Assembly (NCBI GenBank): GCA_027596035.1
Contig: JADGJA010000200.1
Location: 1 to 30,714 of the forward strand
Direction: 5' to 3'
DNA length: 30,714 nt
Source of the DNA: Thoreauomyces humboldtii
Lineage: Eukaryota > Chytridiomycota > Chytridiomycetes > Spizellomycetales > Powellomycetaceae
The notes under the pieces were generated by a model. That model was not told the DNA's origin and did no database searches. It saw only the letters and a program-made list of their open reading frames with translations. The position numbers and the translations under genes are program-made. This document shows positions 18,690 through 26,663 of this stretch, one piece after another. Positions within the stretch are counted from its first letter, which is position 1; every line of letters begins with the position of its first letter.

Positions 18690-20084
18690 TCAAATCTTGC
18701 AAGTTATCACCGGCTTCATGACAGCGACGACGGTGACGAACCCGCCATCCACCAGATCCTTCACGACCGCCTCGACATCCTTGTACGCCTCGGGGGCCTC
18801 CTCGTACAAGGTCTCGATCCTATCCCTATCCCACACGACGTAGCCGCCGAACCCGTTCCTCGACAGCGCCTCGACAGCCTCTGCCTTCTTCTGCCGCTGA
18901 TGATGATGATGATGTCGGTCCTTGAGCAGCATCGTGACCTTTCCCCGGGACAATGCGCGTCCGGCACCGTGGGCGACCGAGAAGCAGCAGCGGGATTGGA
19001 TGGCGGGGTCCGGGGTCGGACGCACGATGTAGGTGAACGTTCCGCGGGAGCCGGGGATCGCGATGAGGGGAGAAGGGTGCGTCGGCGCCGCGCCCTTTCG
19101 ATGCAAGTAACTGCCGTGTTGTTCTCCGGGGACGACGCTGTTGTGAGTGATGTCGAGTATCCGGAGGGGTGGTGTTTCCAGTTCCAGGATGGTCGCAAGG
19201 CGGTTGGCGATGGCAACGCGGTTGTCGGATGCCCATGACACGCAGACATCGTGGGCTGCAGTGTAGGCCGTCAGATCTCCGTCTTTCTTGTACGTCGTTG
19301 CGACGGATTCTCCGAAGGTTCGGGACCCGCTGTGTACGAGGAGGTAAGTCGCATCGCCTCGGATCGGTCCATCCGGTTCCACCAGCTGATGCACGAGCTG
19401 GATTTCCGCAAAGTGATTTCCCGCTCCGATGGTTCCCAGACACGCCTTGTGCGGGATCGCAAGCGGATGCAAGGCAGCCTGCGTCGGCGTTGCATGGCCC
19501 GGGAATCCAGCGTCTCCCACCAGCGTCACAATCTTCTTCAACTGTCGATCTGTGGTTGGGACGGGAAGCGGCAGGAGGAACAGGGCCATTCCGCATCCGA
19601 TGTCGGAACCGACCAACGCGGGGATAATCCTGTCGGCCAGGAAGGCTGCCCCTACGGGGTGAGCGCCCGATCCGACGTGCAGGTCCGGCATGCCGACGCA
19701 GGAGATCATGCCTGGAAGGCGAGCTGTGCGATGAAGCTGCTCCTTGGCCGCGTCGTCGACGTATGTCTGTGCATGAAGGAAGATCACGGTGGCTGGTGGA
19801 CCTATTCGTTCTCCTCGTGTCGACGTGGAAGGCAGCAGTGGAGGGAGGGAATCCTTGTGAGCCACGACGACCACGGTTCCATCCGAGAAAGCCAGGGAGA
19901 AGCATCGCTCGATCAGCAAGCCGTCGATGTAGAACCTCGCGTCTGCGGGACGTTTGATCTGCTTGAAGCGTCCGAGGACGCTCCTTATTCCTGTTTCGAG
20001 AGATGCTGCGTCCGTGTAGGACACGACGGCCGGGCGTACGTCTTTCCGATTGTCGATATGGACAAAGTCGAATCGTGTGCGCAT
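18690..20084 (-). CDS. rtcB: RtcB-family RNA ligase (RtcB2 / PrfH-associated-like), intronless
   Basis: A single exon of 464 residues; the ATG at 20084 is the first in frame. RtcB joins 2',3'-cyclic-phosphate and 5'-OH RNA ends using GTP and Mn(II). The expected residues are present: GSDIGCGM (Asp161, Cys164), GAGNHFAEI (Asn223, His224, Glu227), LVHSGSR (His251), DITHNS (His314), HRKGA, IPGSRGT and AHGAGR (His372, the guanylylated histidine). PGMISCVGMPDLHVGSG resembles the bacterial release-factor-H-coupled RtcB branch. Residues 1-90 form an extension with FYIDGLLIERCFSLAFSDGT that I cannot assign. A five-His run sits at 391-395. Most fungi ligate tRNA and HAC1 exons with Trl1, so a complete RtcB here is unexpected. 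The lack of introns amid intron-rich neighbours hints at transfer, though codon use looks native. Confidence 0.93.
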   Translation of the reverse strand: MRTRFDFVHIDNRKDVRPAVVSYTDAASLETGIRSVLGRFKQIKRPADARFYIDGLLIERCFSLAFSDGTVVVVAHKDSLPPLLPSTSTRGERIGPPATVIFLHAQTYVDDAAKEQLHRTARLPGMISCVGMPDLHVGSGAHPVGAAFLADRIIPALVGSDIGCGMALFLLPLPVPTTDRQLKKIVTLVGDAGFPGHATPTQAALHPLAIPHKACLGTIGAGNHFAEIQLVHQLVEPDGPIRGDATYLLVHSGSRTFGESVATTYKKDGDLTAYTAAHDVCVSWASDNRVAIANRLATILELETPPLRILDITHNSVVPGEQHGSYLHRKGAAPTHPSPLIAIPGSRGTFTYIVRPTPDPAIQSRCCFSVAHGAGRALSRGKVTMLLKDRHHHHHQRQKKAEAVEALSRNGFGGYVVWDRDRIETLYEEAPEAYKDVEAVVKDLVDGGFVTVVAVMKPVITCKI

Positions 20085-20539
20085 TTTGGGTGGATTTCGA
20101 GTCGAGGGATGGGCTGGGTGACGTGAAGGATGTATGTTTTGCGGATTGCGACGGTTGCTGGTTTAGACAGATGTAAGGTATACGGGGGTTCCCTCGTGAA
20201 AGCTGGGTGGCTTTATGTAATGATCCTTTCGCTCGGCAAAACTGACATTCCGTTCCTGCTGGCACACGCTCATTGAAACCGCTGAGGAGAATGTATGGAT
20301 CCACTACCTGCAATATGGTGGTGGTGGTGGTGGTGGTGGACCGGTTTTGCTTTCTGGAACAACTAGTGGAGCGGCTACCAAACCCGAAAACGAAAACCAG
20401 GGTTTCGTTTCTCGGTCCAATTTAAATTCCAGCTTTTTATCAATGGTAACTACGAGCCGTTACCTGGATTCTGGAGCAGGTCTATCACGGTACCCGGTAC
20501 GAAGTCACTAAGATGATGGCAATCTGCTTCTGTGGGAGA
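20085..20539. other. Upstream region of the RtcB gene
   Basis: This is the promoter side of the RtcB gene. It contains the (GGT)n microsatellite at 20317-20339. AT-rich sequence at about 20420-20450 precedes the unresolved block that follows. Confidence 0.4.
20317..20339. repeat. (GGT)n microsatellite
   Basis: Seven and a half tandem GGT units lie about 235 bases upstream of the RtcB start. No coding role is visible. Confidence 0.95.
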
Positions 20540-20836
20540 TCAAAGATCTTCCTCTTCAGAAAACATCACTTTCTGGACAGGAACAGGAACAGCACGCCTC
20601 TCTCCTCTTCCTCTCGGAGGAGCAACGAGGCGGTGAGGAGGACTCCTCAAAAGAGGTTTTAGGATTCCGATGATGATTCTGGTGATCGATCCTCCTCCCC
20701 TTCGCTTACGCATCGGCCTGGCAGGACAAGGGGGAGAAGAAGAAGCGACAGCCCCAGTGACATTGAGGACGAGAGATTTGTACATTTTGTACCTCTCCAA
20801 CCCTTGCGAACGGAAACCCCAGTCTCTACGCGTCAC
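20540..20836 (-). CDS. Hypothetical basic small protein, weak model
   Basis: The minus-strand frame has no ATG at its 5' end. It contains a good intron candidate of 75 bases (20792-20718, GTACAA...CTGCCAG, pyrimidine-rich) that would keep the frame. The part after the intron is basic and ends in an acidic patch (RGERRAVPVPVQKVMFSEEEDL). Upstream exons would have to lie in 20837-21190. The opposite strand over the same bases is also suggestive (20513-20842, interrupted by one TAG), so the true strand is undecided. No family is recognised. Confidence 0.25.
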   Translation of the reverse strand: MTRRDWGFRSQGLERYKMYKSLVLNVTGAVASSSPPCPARPMRKRRGGGSITRIIIGILKPLLRSPPHRLVAPPRGRGERRAVPVPVQKVMFSEEEDL

Positions 20837-20842
20837 ATGTGA

Positions 20843-21208
20843 ATCTGCATGGACAGCGACACATGCAATTCAGGACCCGGGGTCTTCTTCTCATCACGGA
20901 GATCGCTGGTAAGGGAAGCGGACTTTTTCGCGTGGATTTCCAAGGCGGACGTGAGACTTGGCACCTGGCTCTACACGATGTCTCAAACCCGTGCTCTCGC
21001 GCGTTGCTGGGGCGGAGGGAACCGTCCGAGAGAGCCGTTCGACAAGAAAAGATAATGGTTGTGAACACCACATTCGTGGCTTCCTCGAACCACAGCATTC
21101 TGATTAACGCTGGCAGGTCGGAATGCAAAGGAATCACATCTCATCATGATTATAAAAGCCATGGCTCACGGACAGGGAAAATCGCTAACTCTAGAGACTC
21201 CTGCATTT
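20843..21208. other. Unresolved interval downstream of mitochondrial L2
   Basis: Frames are open on both strands. On the plus strand one runs into the L2 3' end, and on the minus strand one begins at an ATG near 21162. Neither shows known motifs. It probably includes the 3' untranslated region of the L2 gene. Confidence 0.3.
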
Positions 21209-22429
21209 CTATCGGCCCATCTTAGCCTCACGCTTGGTCTTAACCACGTACCACTTCTTTCTGCGGACCGTCTTCCATCCCTTCGTCTTCCAACCCCAGG
21301 GACTCCGTGGATCCTTTCCTCCCTTGCTCTTTCCACCTCCTCCGTGGGGATGATCGACCGGGCTCATGGCGATGCCGCGGACCGAGGGTCTCCATCCCTT
21401 CCGTCGACGGGCACCCGCTTTGCCCCAGTTTCGGTGCTGGTGGGCCTCGTTCCCGACGACACCGATGGTGGCGCACGCGTTGACCGAGATCAGTCGGACC
21501 TCCTTGCTGGAGAGACGGACCTGGGCCATGCCCTCGGAAGCCGTGAAGAGGAGCTGACCGGAGGCTCCGGCGGACCTGCAGATCTGGGCGCGACCGCCTT
21601 CCTTCAGGCCGATGCAGTGGATCTCGGTTCCGACGGGGATGTCCTTGAGGAGAAGGCAGTTGCCGCGTCGGATCATCTGGTTCTTGGGGATGGGATCCTC
21701 TCCCTCGGCGGGGACGGGGATGCCCTCCCGCCAGGACTGGACCGTGTCTCCCGGGACGAGACCGGCGGGCTGTACCATGTAGCTGAACTCGTTGGTGGAC
21801 ATGTTGCGAAGGAGGGCGAGCTCCGCGCTCCTGTTGGGATCGTACTCCAGACGGACCACCTCGTGGGGACCGGGAGCGAAGCGGTTGAAGTCGACCATGC
21901 GCACACGCTTCTTGTGACCTCCTCCGCGATGGCGCACGGTGACCTTTCCCGTGTTGTTTCGACCGCCCGTGGAGCGCTTGCCGTAGGACAGACGGTGGAT
22001 GCAGGAGCCGCGGTGAAGGTGGTATCGGGTGGGGTGACGACGGTTCCGGGATCCGGGAGCGACGTCCTTGTAGATCTTCATGTTTCCGACGACCTTCCAG
22101 AACTTGTTCTCGAGGACCGGGCGTTGCACGACGGGAACCTCCTCGCCCTTTGCACGAAGCTTCTCGACGAACTTGAAGTACCGTTTCTGGGGCTTCGAGA
22201 TGGCTTTCCGGAACGTTCGGTGACGAACCTGGAGCAGCTGTGCGGGAGCGTAGCAGGCGGATGCAGCGGTGGGATGCTGTTGCTGGGTGCGAGTGTATCG
22301 TTGGGGTGCGGTGGTGTGCGTGAGGTGAGAGATGCTGCGTGCGGAAAGCAGGGTTTGCCCCGTGCGAAGTCCCCTCGGCCGGAGCAAGGACCTCCCCAGC
22401 AGCGATGGGAGAACGGCGGCGGAACTCAT
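21209..22429 (-). CDS. rml2: Mitochondrial large-subunit ribosomal protein uL2m (Rml2)
   Basis: A single exon of 406 residues from the first in-frame ATG at 22429, similar in length to yeast Rml2 (393). Residues 1 to about 70 are Arg/Ser/Leu-rich with few acidic residues, as expected for a matrix-targeting presequence (SSAAVLPSLLGRSLLRPRG). The uL2 body follows: GRNNTGKVTVRHRGGGHKKR (RNA-binding domain), VVRLEYDPNRSAELALL, ICRSAGASGQLL, and the peptidyl-transferase-centre loop SPVDHPHGGGGKSKGGKDPR with SPWGWKTKGWKTVRRKK. The histidine of the HPHGGG loop, important for ribosome function in bacteria, is present. It is divergent from another gene with a presequence-like start. Confidence 0.96.
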   Translation of the reverse strand: MSSAAVLPSLLGRSLLRPRGLRTGQTLLSARSISHLTHTTAPQRYTRTQQQHPTAASACYAPAQLLQVRHRTFRKAISKPQKRYFKFVEKLRAKGEEVPVVQRPVLENKFWKVVGNMKIYKDVAPGSRNRRHPTRYHLHRGSCIHRLSYGKRSTGGRNNTGKVTVRHRGGGHKKRVRMVDFNRFAPGPHEVVRLEYDPNRSAELALLRNMSTNEFSYMVQPAGLVPGDTVQSWREGIPVPAEGEDPIPKNQMIRRGNCLLLKDIPVGTEIHCIGLKEGGRAQICRSAGASGQLLFTASEGMAQVRLSSKEVRLISVNACATIGVVGNEAHQHRNWGKAGARRRKGWRPSVRGIAMSPVDHPHGGGGKSKGGKDPRSPWGWKTKGWKTVRRKKWYVVKTKREAKMGR

Positions 22430-22784
22430 CACGAGTGGACGACCGGGTCGTATTGGGAACCCGCTTCGACGACTCCAGCCCGGATGGTGGTAGTTGAGCG
22501 ATCTGCGAATTTGGGTTTCTGGACGAAAGTGGGAAGAGCAACCGCCGCGTCCCCTCGTCGTCGGCTCGTCGTCGAAAAAGCCCTTTCCGACAGCCACTCA
22601 CACTCCCTCGCACACCTCGCACACTCTCTCAAAGCGACCTTTTTTTCCCGAAGGCCCCATCCCCAATCCGGCATTTGGGCCCCAATCGCCTCGCGCATCC
22701 TCCAGCCGTTTCCATAGGATCCTTTCCGTCTTCGGATTGCAACGACTTCTTTGATACCCTTTACTCATCTATCCGCCTCGGAAC
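22430..22784. promoter_or_regulatory. Divergent promoter region, uL2m / putative mitochondrial protein
   Basis: A 355-base region between two divergent starts. It is pyrimidine-rich on the plus strand (22600-22780) with CTC/ACTCACACTC repeats and has no clear TATA box. The L2 frame stays open upstream without another ATG. Confidence 0.4.
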
Positions 22785-23420
22785 ATGTTTGCCGGTGCTG
22801 CCCGAAGAACAGCTGGACGTTGCTCCCGCCCTTCCACCTCCTCGACTTCCTTTCCCTCCGCCTCCTCCTCCTTTCCCCGGGCTCCCAGAGCAGCTCCAAC
22901 CCCCCAACCCAACGCACAACCCAACGCATCCTTCTCAGCTTCCTCCGCCGCTCCATCATCTCCATCGCCATCCACGGGTGGCGTTCCCTCCACGATAAGA
23001 TCGGTACGTGAAGGGCGACCGGCCTCTCTCCATATTCCAAGAGTTCATGGGACTAACGAGGAATTATCCGTGTTCATCAGACCATCACCAGCGCGAGTTC
23101 CATCGGAGCTTTTCGCGCACGCGGAGTACACACCTTCACGTCCTACGTGGTGGAAGACGATACGTAAGTTCATTCGAGACAAACACGAGTGTGTGTGTGT
23201 GTGTGTGTGTAGGTGGTCCTCCTTTAGGACAGGTGCGCGTGCTGCCGTCTTCCTGTTTGGCGGGAAATCGTTGGAGGAAGCACATCAGGAAGGGACAGCC
23301 AGGGATGTGTGGAATGTGGAACATGGAAAACGTTTCTCAAGTCCGCACCGCGAGGGAACGACGGGAGAACAACACCGACGTGTCGGAGTGAGAGAGCGAG
23401 AGAGAAAAGTCTATACCTAG
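22785..23420 (+). CDS. Hypothetical protein with mitochondrial presequence-like N-terminus
   Basis: Three exons are proposed: 22785-23003, 23081-23163 and 23213-23420, giving 169 residues in frame. The first intron has GTACGT and an excellent CTAAC branch site (23053-23057). The second has GTAAGT but ends in (GT)11 followed by AG. The N-terminus (MFAGAARRTAGRCSRPST, Arg/Ser/Ala-rich, no acidic residue for over 50 positions) looks mitochondrial. The second exon gives SSIGAFRARGVHTFTSYVVED. The reading after the second intron is doubtful: acceptors at 23213, 23228 or 23236 all leave open frames. I recognise no family. Divergence from uL2m and the presequence suggest a mitochondrial product. Confidence 0.45.
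   Translation: MFAGAARRTAGRCSRPSTSSTSFPSASSSFPRAPRAAPTPQPNAQPNASFSASSAAPSSPSPSTGGVPSTIRSVREGRPASLHIPRVHGTNEELSVFIRPSPARVPSELFAHAEYTPSRPTWWKTIRKFIRDKHECVCVCVCRWSSFRTGARAAVFLFGGKSLEEAHQEGTARDVWNVEHGKRFSSPHREGTTGEQHRRVGVRERERKVYT
23189..23210. repeat. (GT)11 microsatellite inside an intron
   Basis: Eleven GT units are followed directly by the proposed AG acceptor, in place of the usual pyrimidine tract. Confidence 0.95.
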
Positions 23421-24117
23421 TGACACGCGATCCCCCTTTGCATGTTCCTCCTTACCTGCAAAGTGCTTAAGATTGCCCCCTCCCTCCTCCCTTCCTCCTC
23501 CTTCCATCTGCATTTGCTCCTCCTTCACGATCGGCCGCCACCTCTCCACCATGAAACCCCCCGCTCGCCTCCTTGCGTTGTACCACCTCTGCCCACCGGA
23601 CTGGACATCGAACGATTCCACCCTTTCTCGCTTGCTCTTTGTTGGATCCTTTCTTGACGTGGTACGAACTGCCAGGAGGTGGGTGTGGTTGTGGGGAGAC
23701 GATGGGGGTCGGGCATCGCTTGCGATGAGCCAAGTCTTGGGACAAAGGCGGGGAATTCGTATCTTTTTGCTTCAAGCTTCCAATCGTATCTGACCTTTTA
23801 TCAATTCCTTTCTTCCCCCCCTTTTCCCCCCCCATTGCTCCCTGTTCTCTCTTCCGCATAGATAAGTTAACTCTGCGCTGACAGTTTGTGAGGCTAGAGC
23901 GAATCAAGGAAAGGATGCACCGAGCGGCATCGTGAATCGCGGGACGGACGGGAATGCGATGACTGGAAGGGCAGCAAGGCTGCAGGATTGTGTCTGATAG
24001 AGGAACCCGCGAGCATCAGCGTCACCATTCATTCTCAATGGGGCTGGTCTAATGTTTATGAATAAATCTGCGTGTATTTACAACGAAAAAGTAAAGGGAA
24101 AATGTGCGATTCTCTAC
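23421..24117. other. Intergenic region before RTR1 3' end
   Basis: About 700 bases rich in C/T on the plus strand (23480-23530, 23800-23850). A plus-strand frame from the ATG at 23551 (MKPPARLLALYHLCPPDW) and a minus-strand frame at 23467-23907 exist. Neither has recognisable motifs. The region probably holds untranslated ends of the two converging genes. Confidence 0.35.
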
Positions 24118-26077
24118 TCATCGGAACATGTCGGAAAAGATCTGAAACTGTTCCATGCTAACACCGGTATTGTTGAGCAAGGCTTCCCACTTGGCCGGAT
24201 GATCGACTTCTCGAGCCAGAAACGCTGAGCGAGCGCAAAGTCTTTTTGTCGAAAACGAAACGTACCATGCGTCAGGACGCATGCATAGGTCACAAAAGCA
24301 ACGACAAAGGGACTCACGCTTTGATAAAAACAACGCAGAGAACCCACTGCTCATCAGGCGCCAGCACCACGGTCGAGTCCGTCAGCAGGAAGGTACTGAT
24401 GAGCGCACCGAGATCGTCGTTGAGAATGGCTTGCAGCTGAAAGTCGCGACGAATGACCCGAAACCTAATGACCAACGGGTCAACAGGCGTGCCTACCAGT
24501 CTCGACAAAGATGAAAACTTTTGTTGCGCTCACGTGGTCGCAACTCGATTCGAGAAGATGGCCTTTCGCGTGCTGGAAGATTGATCGTCTCTAGGAGCCG
24601 GGAAAGGCGCGTCGGGCGTGGCGAGATACGCTTTCGTCTCGCGCGTGACGAGACGACCGAGCGTCGTGAATATCCGTCCGAAGAGCGAGATCTCTACACC
24701 AAGTTTGACTTTTCGCTTCGTTGGTGGTGGAGCGACGGAGGATGTGGCAGGGGTGTCACGCTCGTGTTTCCGAGCCGACGAGTCGGATGGAGGTTCATCG
24801 TCGATCATGCTCTCCGTGATCGTGTCCTTCATCATGACCCTAGATGCCGGGGTCGTGGGTTTTCGAACTTTCGGTGGTTGCACCGCGGTGCCAGTCGGAT
24901 CTGTTACTACAACTGTGGGTGATGAAACAGCGGGTGACGAACCACCGATGCCCATGAGGGAAAGCTCCTTCATTTGTCGTAACAGAGCTGTGGCCTCCGA
25001 CTCTGGTTCGTGAATTTGCATTCGCTCCAGATCCTCCGTGACGCTCTGTATTTGATTTGGAACTTCCTTTTTGTGCTTTGGTTTCGACTTTCGAAGTTCG
25101 AATGCGTAGCCTTCGATATCGGTTGCGCTGATCTTCTCGTCTATCAGTGGCACTGGGGGCGTCGGTGCCTCGTTGATCTGCTTTTCTCGTACGACAATGT
25201 TGTTCGCAACGACTTTTGGTAGCGTTTCAAGTAGCGACTGTACATGTAAGGATATAAGATAGTCTCTGGAGATGGGAGTGACGGTGGTTTCTAGAGTTGC
25301 GCCACTACATAAAGATGCGAGGATCAGATCAAGTTCAGCGATCCCTTAATCCTGCCAGCCTCAGGACGCATACTTTTCTGTAAACACAACTGGAACGACT
25401 TCAATAGGTACGGATCTAAAAGATCCTTCAGCATCTCTTGACGGACTTTCCAGATCGATTCCTTGCCTTACCTGGTGGGACGGACGTAGACCGGCTCATC
25501 GGACAACTGCTCGTGGAAGAAGTCACTGGCAGCCGCACAAGGTGCGGAGCAAAAGCTCTTCAGATGGGTCATGTCGTAGACTTTCAGGTCCTTCCGCGAT
25601 ATCCGATATCGTCCCTTCGTTTGTATGACAGGTTTGGCGCAAAGCGGGTACCCGCACAGCTTGTCAGACACTCTCTCCTCCACCACCTCCTCGTAATCCG
25701 TACGAGTCAGATGCTCTGCCTAAGCTTAAACGACGCATCAGACGTCTGCAGCTTCATGGATTCCCAACCACATCGATCTTGTCTCCCTCCGTTACCGCTT
25801 CGGCGAGCAACGGAACCGACACGGCTCCGTCGAACAGACGCTGCTGCCATTGGAACGTCTTCTTGTCCCAGGCTGCTTTGGATGCAACGGAGGACACGTA
25901 TGCTTGCTGTCTAGGTGTCAGCACTTTGGGACCCGGGGGTGCTGGTGCTGGTCCGACTCTGGTGCTCCTCGACCCGCCTCTTGCCGGGCGCTTCCCACGG
26001 CCGCTTCGAACTGATGCCACGGCTGGATGAGATGCCCGTGCCGGATTGAGAGGACTGCTGACGCCAGGCTCGGTCAT
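24118..26077 (-). CDS. rtr1: RNA polymerase II CTD phosphatase Rtr1 / RPAP2
   Basis: Six exons are proposed (26077-25796, 25719-25472, 25415-25374, 25304-24534, 24464-24318, 24241-24118), joining to 537 residues. Residues about 95-165 form the Rtr1 zinc domain: LTRTDYEEVVEERVSDKLCGYPLC, RYRISRKDLKVYD and LKSFCSAPCAAASDFFHEQLSDEPVYVR. Rtr1/RPAP2 removes Ser5 phosphate from the polymerase II tail and helps polymerase assembly and import. A long C-terminal part, absent from short yeast Rtr1, has a predicted helical region (FQLQAILNDDLGALISTFLL, DEQWVLCVVFIKALCARSAF) seen in RPAP2-type proteins. The last intron uses an unusual AAG acceptor (24242), chosen because it alone restores the frame. It is divergent from the gene at 26664. 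Confidence 0.9.
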
Positions 26078-26663
26078 CTTAACGACGCTTTGGAACTGCT
26101 GCTGTTTGTTGGAGGTTTCTTTCTGTTGGAGGTTTCTTTCTCGAGGGAGACTTGTGGGAGAGCCAATGTACCAAGTACCGGGTAACCGGATGGTAGATGA
26201 GGTGCCAAGGTACCGGTACTGTATGGATCCCTTGGATGCCCTCCACCGACGACTCGAACGGACTCGACGGAGGAGGAAGGCAAAGGGTCTGTCCGGAATC
26301 AATGGTCCTCTCCAATCAATATCTGTACACACTTCTGCACCACTGCATCTTTCCCTTGCCCTGCTGCACCGTATCTCACGCCTCTCTTCACACGCCACTG
26401 GGACCCGATATATCGAGCCCCCTCCCCCCCCACCGATTCTGCTCCTGCCTCGGTTGACTTTGAAAAACATTCCGTCAGAAGCAAACTTGACAACAGAACC
26501 GCGCTATCCTGTCTCTCTCCGTCGTGAAAACCGGAGGAATGAGCGCTCTGAACGGTCAGCAACGCAAGTATCGACAAAACCGTTGCAGCCGCTCAAAAGA
26601 AGGTGCGGGTCAGACGTTTGCTGTCGCGTGTTCGTCAAAGCAGCGGCGTTGTCTAATAAGCCA
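26078..26663. promoter_or_regulatory. Divergent upstream region RTR1 / orphan gene
   Basis: A 586-base region. It contains a near-perfect 15-base direct duplication at about 26116-26143 (TTGGAGGTTTCTTTC twice). A CCTCCCCCCCC tract lies near 26420. The frame of the downstream orphan gene stays open back through this region, so a start upstream of 26664 cannot be excluded. Confidence 0.35.

Noticed and set aside
18826..20313. 495-residue alternative frame on the same strand as RtcB
   Set aside because: It overlaps the RtcB frame, is Arg/Pro/Ser-rich and has no conserved motifs. The RtcB frame carries every catalytic residue.
20629..20662. About 31-base intron removing the TAG in the plus-strand frame upstream of mitochondrial L2
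   Set aside because: All well-supported introns here are about 53 bases or longer. An intron this short is not credible without transcript evidence.
21146..22717. 523-residue open frame antisense to mitochondrial L2
   Set aside because: The opposite strand encodes an unmistakable uL2 protein. The antisense frame is open because of codon bias and has no family features apart from low complexity.
24502..24533. Apparent ultra-short (about 33-base) intron in RTR1
   Set aside because: A normal 69-base intron using the acceptor CATTAG at 24465-24467 (exon resuming at 24464) gives the same frame and a better family match, so no ultra-short intron is needed.
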